From: Bufo bufo
Taxonomy: Eukaryota; Chordata; Amphibia; Anura; Bufonidae
Reading direction: 5' to 3'
Assembly (NCBI RefSeq): GCF_905171765.1
Contig: NC_053394.1
Span: forward strand, 154,588,015 to 154,652,014
Length of the DNA stretch: 64,000 bases
Shown here: positions 52,272 through 62,572 of the stretch, piece by piece
Numbering within the stretch: position 1 is the first letter of the stretch
How the letters are laid out: every line of letters starts with the position of its first letter
Made by a program: the position numbers and the translations under genes
The notes under the pieces: generated by a model
The model's database searches: none
Seen by the model: only the letters and a program-made list of their open reading frames with translations
Told to the model about the DNA's origin: nothing

Positions 52272-53191
52272 TTAAAGGGAATCTGTCACTAGCATATTAT
52301 CAATTTTTTTTTTTTATGAATCCATGTGTAATAAAGTACCTTATTTCCATATGTCTTGTTCTTTTTATTCTGTCTTGTCATTTCTTCAAAAAAACGCTTT
52401 TTATGATATTCAAATGAAGCTGTAAGGAACCCAGAGGGGCGTTATTCTTTGTCCACGGTGCCCAGGGATGCCCTTCTGAAGTGCCGTGCCCGCCTAAATT
52501 TGAAAACAAAGAACTCCTCCAAGACCGCCTAAATCACCTCCCAGAGGCGAGGCTAAGTGCTCCTCCCCCCAGTGCCGCGCTCTGCGGCAAACACCCCCGA
52601 TCCTCCTCTCGCCTGCATCCGAAATCCCGCGCAGGTGCAGTGCCGGCGACTCAGGGCAACAGCTTCAACAGCGTCACTGGGCATGCGCCGATCCCAGTGA
52701 CGTGTTTGCTGTTTCCTCAGCCAGCTGGGATCGGCGCATGCCCAGTGACACTGTTGAAGCTGTTGCTCTTAGTCGTCTTATCATCGCGCAGGCGCAGGCA
52801 ATTGCCGGCACTGCGCCTGCGCAGGATTTCGGATGCGGGCGAGAGGAGGATCGGGGGTGTTTGTCACACAGCGCGGCGCTGGGGGGGGGAGCACTTAGCC
52901 TCCCCTCTGGGAGGCGATTTAGGCAATCTTGGAGGAGTTCTTAGTTTTCAAATTTAGGGGCACGGCACTTCAGAGGAGTGTTCCTGGGCACCGTGGACAA
53001 AGAATAACGCCCCTCTGGGCTCCTTACAGCTTCATTTGAATATCATAAAAAGCATTTTTTTGAAGAAATGACAAGACACAGAATAAAAAGAACAAGACAT
53101 AATAAATAGACATGGAAATAAGGTACTTTATTACACATGGATTCATAAAATAAAAAAAATTGCTAATATGCTAGTGACAGATTCCCTTTAA
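52272..53191. mobile_element. T2/Kolobok-type MITE, 920 bp, foldback
   Basis: TTAAAGGGAATCTGTCACTA and its inverse TAGTGACAGATTCCCTTTAA form the ends, with TTAA at 52272-52275 and 53188-53191. Long imperfect arms meet near 52730 (CCCAGCTGGGATCGGCGCAT). The insertion lies precisely in a TTAA of the LINE. Confidence 0.9.
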
Positions 53192-53354
53192 AGAGCTCAG
53201 TTCAGTCATTGGTGTGCCGCTGTTTATAATTTTTAAAGATTCTCTAGGCACTGGTACAGTGCCAAGTGATTGGCGCAAGGCAAATGTGGTGCCCATATTC
53301 AAAAAAGGATCTGGGTCCTCCACAGGTAATTATAGACCAGTTAGTTTAACTTCT

Positions 53355-54726
53355 TGTCACGAGGGTGTCTGTGCGCTCTATGTCTAAAGATAGCGCTGTT
53401 ACTTAATGGTAGCTTTCTGTGTTTGCCTTGCAATCCTTTTTGTGTCCCTCAGGAATCCGTAGCTTCTTCTCCTCAGCTGTTTCTTGTCCGGCACTCCCAA
53501 CCTCCTTATATTCCCCTTTCCCACTTCTCTGGTTGCCAGATATAGAGCTTCCTGCCTGGACTTCTATACTGACCCACTGGAGCTGAGTTGCTGTTATCCC
53601 TGGTTGTCGTACCAGAGCATTACCCTCCGGATCTCTGTTGGTTGTTTGTTGTCGCCCACCTTGGACTTTATGTTTTGTCAGTATTGTCTGTCCTCTCCCT
53701 AGTGTTTCCCTTTAGTGTTAGGCCTCTTTCACACTTGCGTTGTCCGGATCCGGCGTGTACTCCACTTGCCGGAATTACACTCCGGATCCGGAAAAACGCA
53801 AGTGTACTGAAAGCATTTGAAGACGGAACCGTCTTCCAAATGCGTTCAGTGTTACTATGGCACCCAGGACGCTATTAAAGTCCTGGTTGCCATAGTAGTA
53901 GTGGGGAGCGGCGGAGCAGTATACTTACAGTCCGTGCGGCTCCTGGGGCGCTCCAGAATGACGTCAGAGCGCCCCATGCGCATGGATGACGTGATCCATG
54001 CGATCACATGATCCATGCGCTTGGGGCGCCCTGACGTCACTCTGGAGCGCCCGGGGAGCCGCACGGACGGTAAGTATACTGCTCCCCCGCTCCCCGCTAC
54101 ACTTTACCATGGCTGCCAGGACTTTAGCGTCCCGGCAGCCATGGTAACCACTCTGAAAAAGCTAAATGTCGGATGCGGCAATGCGCCGAAACGACGTTTA
54201 GCTTAAGGCCGGATCCGGATCAATGCCTTTCAATGGGCATTAATTCCGGATCCGGCCTTGCGGCAAGTGTTCCGGATTTTTGGCCGGAGCAAAAAGCGCA
54301 GCATGCTGCGGTATTTTCTCCGGCCAAAAAACGTTCCGTTCCGGAACTGAAGACATCCTGATGCATCCTGAACGGATTTCTCTCCATTCAGAATGCATTA
54401 GGATAATCCTGATCAGGATTCGTCCGGCATAAAGCCCCGACGACGGAACTCTATGCCGGAACACAACAACGCAGGTGTGAAAGAGCCCTTAGTGGTGCGG
54501 ACTAGTGTTCCCACCGCCCTAATCACTACGTAGGGCTCATCTTAGGGAAAGCCAGGGTTTAGGCACGTGATCGGCGTACGGGTGAGAAACCCGTCTAGGG
54601 ACGTCAGGGCAGTCAGGTGCCAGCCTCAAGGTGAGTTAGGGGTCACCATCTTTCCCTCTCCCTTGGACAGGGCCTTCCTTTTCCCTCCCTTTGCGTCACG
54701 TATGTGATTGGCATGCCGGTCATGAT
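53355..54726. mobile_element. Gypsy-type solo LTR with nested MITE
   Basis: It starts TGTCACGAGGGTGTCTGTG. The flanks ACTTCT at 53349-53354 and 54727-54732 are identical. No internal retroviral sequence remains, only an LTR carrying a MITE (53721-54488). The right end reads …GGTCATGAT rather than ending in CA. The start resembles that of the chromodomain-type LTR at 62548 (TGTCACC). Confidence 0.78.
53721..54488. mobile_element. GGCCTCTTTCACACTTGCG MITE, TTA target
   Basis: The inverted end is CGCAGGTGTGAAAGAGCCC. TTA lies on both sides (53718-53720, 54489-54491). Several palindromic TCCGGATCCGG blocks occur inside. Confidence 0.87.
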
Positions 54727-54818
54727 ACTTCTGTTGTGGGAAAAATGTTTGAAGGACTCTTAAGGCACTATATACAGGAGTATGTGACTGTAAATAATAT
54801 AAGTGATAACCAACATGG

Positions 54819-54873
54819 AATACATTTACGTAGATTAAGATGTTTATATAAGTATATATCTTATGTAAACATC
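54819..54873. repeat. Hairpin, one arm split by a MITE
   Basis: AATACATTTACGTAGATTAA, GATGTTTATATAAG and then the start of the inverse (CTTATGTAAACATC). The remaining inverse TTAATCTACGTAAATGTATT is found at 55566-55585 after the TTAA MITE. Confidence 0.85.
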
Positions 54874-55569
54874 TTAAAGGGTTTCTATCACTTCATTTCA
54901 CCTATTTAGCTTTCAGACACTAGCGATCAGCTAGTGTCTGCTTTATCTAACCATCCTAATATAAGAGCTTATTGTCCTGCCGTTTAGCTAAAAAAATAAC
55001 TTATATAGATATGCAAATGAGCCTCTAGGTGCTATGGGGGCGTGATTAGCACCTAGAGGCTCCGTCTACCTTAACAAACTGCCGCCGCCCAGCGCGTCCC
55101 TCCAGCCCGCCCATCTCCTCCGGAATGCGATGCTCCTCGTATTCGGCGCATGCGCAGTGAATATCTGATCGCTTCCCTGCTCAGACATCTCCACTGCGCC
55201 TGCGCCGATGACGTCATAGTGCTCCGAGGAACAGGCGCAGTGGAGATGTCTGAGCAGGGAAGCGATCAGACATTCACTGCGCATGCGCAGAACAGAGACG
55301 TGCACGGAGAGGATCGCTTCAGCTGGAGATGGGCGGGCTGGAGGGACGCGCTGGGCGGCGGCAGTTTGTTAAGGTAGACGGAGCCTCTAGGTGCTAATCA
55401 CGCCCCCATAGCACCTAGAGGCTCATTTGCATATCTATATAAGTTATTTTTTTAGCTAAACGGCAGGACAATAAGCTCTTATATTAGGATGGTTAGATAA
55501 AGCAGACACTAGCGGATCGCTAGTGTCTGAAAGCTAAATAGGTGAAACGAAGTGATAGAAACCCTTTAA
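54874..55569. mobile_element. T2/Kolobok-type MITE, foldback, TTAA target
   Basis: The ends are TTAAAGGGTTTCTATCACTT and AGTGATAGAAACCCTTTAA, with TTAA at 54874-54877 and 55566-55569. The arms include TCATTTGCATATCTATATAA (inverse near 55020) and CACTGCGCATGCGCAG. Confidence 0.9.
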
Positions 55570-55599
55570 TCTACGTAAATGTATTTCTGGTTTTGATTA

Positions 55600-56036
55600 T
55601 GGCCAGCTTTTTGTTGGGCACTCTATTCACTGAGGCACTCATCAATGAGGCTAAAGATATTTTCTCAGATAAGGACATACCTGGACTTTCCACCTCTGCC
55701 ACTTGTAAAATAGCATTTAGGGATCTCTACTCTGGCTATAAGGATAACCTTAAATCCTGGTGGGAGCTACGATCACTAGAAAGCTACCTTGAGAATAAAA
55801 TAGTTCCAAAAGGCTTACTAATCCCTATCGTACCAGCTACCCGTATCTCTTCTCCATCCCTGACCGCGCTGTGGGAGGAAGAATTGACATGCAGCTCTCT
55901 TAACTTAATGAGAATTTTGCTTGAAGAGGAAAAAAAAGAGTTTGAGAATACTGCGAAAAAGTTACAAGAACTCATTGAGGCTGCCCTTAAGTTTAAAAGT
56001 GACGCGGACTTTCCTAAACGCAAAGCATCTCTACAA
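55600..56036 (+). pseudogene. Penelope-like protein, N-terminal part
   Basis: An open stretch of about 145 codons with LTEALINEAKDIFSD-like and WELRSLESYLENKIVPKGL segments, then a lysine/glutamate-rich probable coiled coil (LLEEEKKEFENTAKKLQELI). It stops at the CR1 border and resumes as ERFQSLLKERKHRQFVRDLC at 58914. The start is not defined; the MITE at 54874 lies just upstream. Confidence 0.7.
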
Positions 56037-58913
56037 ACATAGAAACATAGAAACATAGAATGTGTCGGCAGATAAGAACCATTTGGCCCATCTAGTCTGC
56101 CCAATATATCTGAATCCTATGAATAGTCCCTGGCCCTATCTTATATGAAGGATAGCCTTATGCCTATCCCATGCATGCTTAAACCCCTTCACTGTATTTG
56201 CAGCTACCACTTCTGCAGGAAGGCTATTCCATGCATCCACTACTCTCTCAGTAAAGTAATACTTCCTTATATTACTTTTAAACCTTTGCCCCTCTAATTT
56301 AAAACTGTGTCCTCTTGTGGTAGTTTTTCTTCTTTTAAATATGCTCTCCTCCTTTACCGAGTTGATTCCCTTTATGTATTTAAAAGTTTCTATCATATCC
56401 CCTCTGTCTCTTCTTTCTTCCAAGCTATACATGTTAAGGTCCTTTAACCTTTCCTGGTAAGTTTTATCCTGCAATCCATGTACTAGTTTAGTAGCTCTTC
56501 TCTGAACTCTCTCTAGAGTATCTATATCCTTCTGGAGATATGGCCTCCAGTACTGCGCACAATACTCCAAGTGAGGTCTCACCAGTGTTCTGTACAGCGG
56601 CATAAGCACTTCACTCTTTCTACTGCTTATACCTCTCCCTATACATCCAAGCATTCTGCTGGCATTTCGTGCTGCTCTATTACATTGTCTTCCCACCTTT
56701 AAGTCTTCTGAAATAATTACTCCTAAATCCCTTTCCTCAGATACTGAGGTCAGGACTGTGTCAAATATTCTATATTCTGCCCTTGGGTTTTTACGCCCCA
56801 GGTGCATTATCTTGCACTTATCCACATTAAATTTCAGTTGCCAGAGTTCTGACCATTCTTCTAGTTTTCCTAAATCCTTTTCCATTTGGCGTTTCCCTCC
56901 AGGAACATCAACCCTGTTACATATCTTTGTGTCATCAGCAAAAAGACAAACCTTACCATCGAGGCCTTTTGCAATATCACTTATGAAGATATTAAACAAA
57001 ATTGGTCCCAGTACAGATCCCTGTGGAACCCCACTGGTAACATGACCTTGTTTTGAATGTTCTCCATTGACTACAACCCTCTGCTGTCTGTCACTCAGCC
57101 ACTGCCTAATCCACTCAACAATATGGGAGTCCATGCTCAATGACTGCAGTTTATTGATAAGTCTTCTATGTGGGACAGTGTCAAAAGCCTTACTAAAATT
57201 TAGATATGCGATGTCTACTGCACCTCCACCGTCTATTATTTTAGTCACCCAGTCAAAAAAATCTATAAGATTTGTTTGACATGATCTCCCTGAAGTAAAC
57301 CTATGTTATTTTTCATCTTGCAATCCATGGGATTTTAGATGTTCCACAATCCTATCCTTTAATAGGGTTTCCATTAATTTGCCTACTATTGATGTCAGAC
57401 TCACTGGTCTATAGTTGCTCGATTCCTCCCTACTACCTTTCTTGTGAATGGGCACGACATTTGCCAATTTCCAATTTTCCGGGACGACTCCTGTTACTAA
57501 TGATTGGTTAAATAAATCTGTTAGCGGTTTTGCCAGCTCACCACTAAGCTCTTTTAATAATTTTGGGTGTATCTCATCAGGCCCCTGTGACTTATTTGTC
57601 TTCACCTTAGACAGCAAACTTAGAACATCTTCCTCTGTAAAGATACATGCATCAAATGATTTATTAGTCATCCTTTCTAGTGGAGGTCCTTCTCCTTTTT
57701 CTTTTGTAAAAACTGAACAGAAGTATTCATTAAGGCAGTCGGCTAGCCCTTTATTCTCTTCTACATACCTTCCGTCCTTTGTTTTTATTTTAGTTATTCC
57801 TTGTTTTAATTTCCTTTTTTCATTTATATATCTGAAGAATGTCTTATCCCCTTTTTTCATAGACTGAGCTAGTTTTTCTTCTGCCTGCGCTTTAGAAGTT
57901 CTTATAACTTGCTTGGCCTCTCTCTGCCTAATCTTGTAGATTTCCTTATCTTTATTGCTCTGGGTTTTTTTATAATTACAAAATGCTAGCTTTTTATTTT
58001 TAATGATTTGGGCCACTTCTGCTGAGTACCACAGTGGTCTCTTCCTTTTTTTGCTTTTACTGACAAGTCTAATGCAATTTTCTGTTGCCTTCAATAATGC
58101 ACCTTTTAAGTAGTCCCATTTCTCCTGGACTCCATGTAATCCGTTCCAGTCTGATAAGGACTCATTTATGACTAATTTCATTTTTGAAAAGTCTGTTTTT
58201 CTAAAATCTAAAACTTTTGTTTTTGTGTGGTGGGACTCTTTCACAGTTCTTATATTAAACCACACTGACTGGTGATCACTAGATCCCAAGGTTTCGCCTA
58301 CAATGACATCATATACCGAATCCCCATTTGTGAATACCAAATCCAAAATGGCCTCCCTCCGGGTTGGCTCCTCAACCACTTGTTGTAGAGATAACCCCAG
58401 TAGGGAATTTAGAATATCTGTACTCCTGATAGAACTTGCTATTTTGGTTTTCCAGTTTATATCTGGAAGATTGAAATCTCCCATAATGATAACTTCTCCT
58501 TTCATTGTCATTTTAGCTATTTCTTCAACTAGTAGATCATCTAGTTCTTTAACTTGACCAGGTGGTCTATATATCACACCTACACGAGTTACTGCATGGT
58601 TAGCAAACTGCAACGTAACCCAAACTGACTCTATGTTGGCCTCACCAACTTGTATTAGGTTAGATTTAATGCTATCTTTCACATACAGGGCCACTCCTCC
58701 TCCTTTCTTGCCTTCTCTGTCTCTTCTGTATAAAGAGTACCCTGGTATGGTTATGTCCCAGTCAATTCTTTCATTAAACCATGTCTCCGTAACAGCCACT
58801 AAATCTACATTCTCAGATGCCATTATTGACCCAAGTTCATTGATTTTTTTACCTAAACTGCGAGCATTTGTAGACAGGACTCTGAGCTTATCATTTCTTA
58901 TCAAACCTCCGTG
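56037..58913 (-). mobile_element. CR1-clade LINE, copy 2, inserted in Penelope-like element
   Basis: The 3' end at low coordinates is the same CATAGAAACATAGAA octamer tail (minus strand TTTCTATG). The 5' border is at about 58913, just inside the endonuclease domain, so it is 5'-truncated but longer than copy 1. Confidence 0.9.
56136..58910 (-). pseudogene. CR1 ORF2: endonuclease and reverse transcriptase, one nonsense mutation
   Basis: The apurinic-type endonuclease is nearly complete: LRVLSTNARSL at the start, VAVTETWFNERIDWD, MGDFNLPDINWKT and SSDHQSVWFNI. The RT has the same motifs as copy 1, including FADDTKI. A TAA at 57306-57308 interrupts the frame where copy 1 has a glutamine codon; frames on each side are the same. 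The start of ORF2 is missing through 5' truncation. Apart from that stop, the protein looks recent and undamaged. Confidence 0.93.
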
Positions 58914-59480
58914 GAAAGATTCCAAAGTTTACTTAAAGAACGTAAGCACAGACAATTTGTGCGCGACCTCTGTGAGTTTAGGGAGAATAAGGCTTATCGT
59001 ATTGAGGCAAAATCCATACCTCCCTCATGCTCTGAGATCTCGTCGTCTGATATTGACCTTTCTGACGGCGAGACCCAACAGAACCAATACAGGGGTACCT
59101 ACATTAGGGGCGCCCCACAATCAAGAAGGACAGGTAGGAGATGGCAAAGGTGGGGAAGACAAAGGGGAGTTCCCTGTGGAGGGAGTACTATATCTTCCTT
59201 TCCATCTGTGCCTTCCGCTACATCAGGCATGCTCAACCTGCGGCCCTCCAACTGTTGTAAAACGACAACTCCCACAATGCCCTGCTGTAGGCTGTTCAGG
59301 CATGCTGGGAGTTGTAGTTTTGCAACAGCTGGAGGGCCGCAGTTTGAGCATGCCTGCTCTACATCAATGAACTACACGCCCCCAAATCCCTCTTTTTTAG
59401 AGAAGACTCAAGCACCGTATCAGCTGCGAGATCGCGGGAAGATAGTGGAGAATCGCACTCCCCACACGACTTACAAATCA
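58914..59480 (+). pseudogene. Penelope-like protein, linker region with hAT MITE
   Basis: It reads ERFQSLLKERKHRQFVRDLC, acidic SSSDIDLSDGET, then the MITE-encoded stretch, then APYQLRDRGKIVENR. The insert plus its target duplication is 141 bp, so the frame is maintained. Confidence 0.72.
59224..59356. mobile_element. hAT-type MITE inside Penelope-like gene
   Basis: The ends CAGGCATGCTCAACCTGCGG and its inverse are near perfect. The flanks cgctacat (59216-59223) and ctctacat (59357-59364) match at 7 of 8. The interior CTGGGAGTTGTAGTTTTGCA is shared with the other hAT MITEs here. Confidence 0.9.
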
Positions 59481-59483
59481 TAA

Positions 59484-60600
59484 ACCTTACAACACGCAAG
59501 TTGAATGACACTGAATGTAATGTCCTCAGAAGGGGGTTATCATTTGTACCTACCACTCAGTTTTGGTTGTTCACATGGGTAAAAGATTTACACCTGTTTG
59601 CGAGAAAGCTCAAGTGGCATACATTTTTCAGTATTACTGATAAACAGACCTGTGATAGACTTGGCATCATTTTAGAGGACCTCCCCGATCTACGGATCCT
59701 TATGGACCTGTGGGAGGAGGGATCGCGTAATGTAGGTGAAGGCCCCTTTACGAGCCTTAGGAACACAAGCACATGTATGCCCCCCCCCGCCAAATTATGA
59801 ACATATTGACCTATTTCTTTGTCTAGTAGTCTCTGACCTCGAGGACATTGAGTCCCATCACCATCATGATTTTAACCTCTCTCGTGCTGAGATGCAGGCC
59901 CTCAGAGACCTGGAGCAAGATAAATCTATCATAATTAAGCCATCAGATAAGGGGGTGAATCTGGTGATTCTCGATCACCACCAATACCATAAAATGTGTA
60001 TAGAGCTCCTTAAGGATCCTGAATGGTATTGTTGATTATCCGCTGATCCCACTGATAGGTTTTTGGGGGAACTTAAGGCGATGCTCCACACAGGTCTGAC
60101 CCAAAGAGTTATCAATAAGGTGGAATTTGAATTCTTATTACCTTCTAAGCCATGCATCGCTACATTTTACGGCCTTCCTAAGGTCCATAAGGGGGTTAGT
60201 CCACTTAAGGGTCCACCAATAGTAGCAGGTGTTAATTCTTTGACCCAAAACTGTGGGGTCTACGTTGATGAGGTACTTAGAACATTCGTTTTTTCCCTCC
60301 CCTCACACACGAGGGATACTATGTATTTTTTTTAAAAGATTGATGTGCTGCATGTTGATTCAAGATGTCTTTTGGCATCAATTGACGTTGAATCTCTATA
60401 CAGCTCCATCCCTCACAAAGAAGGTTTATCCGTAGTGGAATACTTTTTGCGCTCACGGGGGACACAGTTTAGGGCGCACAATGTATTCATACTTAACCTA
60501 CTTGAGTTCACACTCACACACAATTTCTTTCTTTTCCACCCTCATTTCTACCACCAGCTCAGGGCGGCGGCTATAGGGGCTACCCACAGAATATCCTAAA
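59484..60600 (+). pseudogene. Penelope-like reverse transcriptase, decayed
   Basis: Recognisable motifs are IIIKPSDKGVNLVILDHHQY, ATFYGLPKVHKG and IDVESLYSSIPH. Breaks include an indel in a C run near 59780, a TGA at 60033-60035, an indel in a T run near 60330, and a deletion at about 60581 after QLRAAAIGA. That deletion removes the catalytic YxDD region; sequence resumes at YPQNILKEA. RT activity is impossible. Confidence 0.85.
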
Positions 60601-61381
60601 AGAAGCCCGTCACTGAGAAATAGATCTGTCCTTCTCACATCACGGAATACCCGGACAGAGGGCACTACACCGATTCGGTTAATCTCCACTTTCGATGTGG
60701 CAAACCCGGAAGTGAGGAAGATTTTGGGTAGATATTGGCCAATTTTAGCTATGGACCCGGATCTGTCCATAGTGGTTACACCTACCCCTAGTATAACATA
60801 TCGCCGGGGGAGAAGTCTCAGGGATCGCCTAGTCCACAGTCATTACACCACCTTGCCAAGTGTGGGGACTTGGCTTGACCGCCGCCCCCCTGGGCATGTT
60901 CCGATGTGGAAATTGTAAAGCTTGTGAGTACGTCTCAACCTCTAAAACTATCACCTGCTCGGCAACGAACGAGGTCTTTTCTATTCGGGATTTTGCCAAC
61001 TGTAGAACCAAAGGGACAATTTACATCTGTCAGTGCCCATGTCCCAAGGACTATGTGGGCAAAACTATTAAGGAAGTCAAGAGACGTTTATGTGAACATG
61101 TTAATGACGTCCAAAAAAAGAATGCTATTCCTGTGGCTAATCACGTCATGGAGGCCCATTCTGGTAATCCGAGGGTTTTAAAATTCTCGGTACTGGAGGT
61201 GATCCCTCCATTACCGAGGGGTGGTGACTGGGACAGGAAAATTCTACAGAAGAGACCAAATAGATCTTTAGATTCCGGTCGCAGTACCCGGTTGGACTCA
61301 ATGAGAGACTCACATTTAGTTGTTATATCTAAGGATAGTGGAATGGTCAGTAGGTCCTCTTTATGTAGCTTGTCTCAGTGA
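60600..61381 (+). pseudogene. Penelope-like C-terminus with GIY-YIG endonuclease
   Basis: The region contains VANPEVRKILGRYWPILAMD and PSITYRRGRSLRDRLVHSHY, then a cysteine-bearing segment (FRCGNCKACEYV). The GIY-YIG core follows (GTIYICQCPCPKDYVGKT, VKRRLCEHVND, about 61009-61110) and ends KDSGMVSRSSLCSLSQ before TGA at 61379-61381. This nuclease nicks target DNA for Penelope-type insertion. The endonuclease itself appears intact over 173 codons, but upstream frames are broken. Confidence 0.87.
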
Positions 61382-61400
61382 TTTTTTAGGGCAGCCATAG

Positions 61401-62094
61401 CTGAGCCAGTGGCACGTGAAGCGTCCAAAGGTCTCTATTATCTTGACACAGAGGGGTATATATTAAGTCCCTACTGTACTTCGATAGGTGGTCCCTCATA
61501 TCATCTGGGGTCCCCTTTTTATCCTATAACAATTGTGCTTTTTGACACTATGGTTGCTCTACCATGTCCCTATACTGTGGGTTCTATATGTCCGGATTAA
61601 AATACTCTGTATGAATTATTTTCTCAGGTACTATAGGGTTAATTTACCCAATGGGGACTTTAGGTATTCCTTAGGTGTCCCCATGTATTAATATGCAGGG
61701 TTTCTTATGTTTGGATATCTTATATTTTTTACGGTCATTATAGGGTTAAGTTACCAAATGGGGACAATGGCACTAATTCTCCCTGTTCATTTAATATACT
61801 ATTGCATTTTATGGTGTAGCAGGGTTTTCATTCATTGCACGCATACCTAAGGGTTAACTCCTGTCAGTTGTGTGTGCACCATTATGCGTTCCACCGGCCG
61901 GAAGTTATCATCTCTGTATACCGGAAGTCACCTGTGTTCCAGGGCTGCGCCTCACAGGCAGGATGTATGTCTTGGCACCAGCCGGAAGTAGCAGATGTGT
62001 GCTTCACAGACCGGATGTGTCACGGATGGTGTTGCAGAAAGCTGGAACTTATAAATAAACATCCGACTGGCTTGATCACAAACTAAGGAGCATA
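61401..62094. other. Likely 3' region of the Penelope-like element
   Basis: Non-coding, with repeated TATAGGGTTAA…CCAATGGGGAC phrases (61630-61770). It ends near CTTATAAATAAACATCCG. The border to the LTR is not certain. Confidence 0.4.
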
Positions 62095-62548
62095 TGGGTG
62101 AGCCCTATAACACCCCTAGAGCTCTCCCTGACTGCTATGCCCATGCAAAGGTCTTTATGGTAGATGATTGCATGCCCACGTACCTTATACTGTGTGACAC
62201 CTGAAAACCCTATAATAGTGAGGGGACACGACCACCGTCTCCCTACACTTAATACGGACGGAGTCAGGATCACCTAGAATCAAGCCAGCAAGGAAACACA
62301 AATAAAGGAAAAGGACTTATCTGAGGAATCAGCAGTAGCAGCCTCCAGCAGTGAACAACTCATCCAGGAAGAAGTATAAACCGCAAAGTGAGGAAGTATG
62401 GGAGGGAATATAAAGGGAGACAATTAGTGTAAATAGGTGACAGCTGGGAGAAGGAAAGGAGATGACAAAGTGAAACCAAAACAAAGAACCTCATGCAAGA
62501 GGTAGAGAAGAACGTCTAACAGACCTTCTCACAGAACTGGCGGTGACA
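62095..62548 (-). repeat. 3' LTR of Gypsy chromodomain element
   Basis: On the minus strand it begins TGTCACCGCCAGTTCTGTG at 62548, right after a purine tract. The far end is estimated. The 5' LTR lies outside the window. Confidence 0.65.
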
Positions 62549-62549
62549 G

Positions 62550-62565
62550 TACCCCTCCCTCTATG
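62550..62565 (-). promoter_or_regulatory. Polypurine tract of Gypsy element
   Basis: The minus-strand sequence ATAGAGGGAGGGGTAC directly precedes the LTR, as expected for the plus-strand DNA primer. Confidence 0.7.
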
Positions 62566-62572
62566 GGTGGAC

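Larger units (their letters stand above)
52095..54818 (+). pseudogene. LINE RT fragment split by two insertions
   Basis: Three pieces of one reverse transcriptase lie in order at 52095-52271 (NKALGPDGLHPRVLK), 53192-53354 (VPSDWRKANVVPIFKKGSGS, NYRPVSLTS) and 54733-54818 (VVGKMFEGLLRHYIQEYV). Removing the TTAA MITE and the solo LTR restores a continuous frame. Clade L2 or CR1. The gene is a relic; the catalytic domain beyond NNISDNQHG is missing. Confidence 0.85.
55586..61400 (+). mobile_element. Penelope-like element, interrupted and decayed
   Basis: One long coding region in pieces: an N-terminal helical part (55600-56036), a hydrophilic linker, RT (about 59830-60600) and a GIY-YIG endonuclease (about 60900-61250). 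It is interrupted by a CR1 LINE (56037-58913) and a hAT MITE (59224-59356). The RT-plus-GIY-YIG order defines Penelope-like elements. Its borders are approximate. Confidence 0.88.

Noticed and set aside
54170..54205. GCCGAAACGACGTTTAGC as a third hammerhead candidate
   Set aside because: There is no CUGANGA box in the right position, and the GAAAC is followed by a non-self-complementary arm. It lies inside an ordinary MITE.
57448..57867. 139-codon plus-strand frame opposite the CR1 gene (also 44360-44779 in copy 1)
   Set aside because: It is the antisense shadow of the RT frame; it appears in both copies only because they are near-identical.
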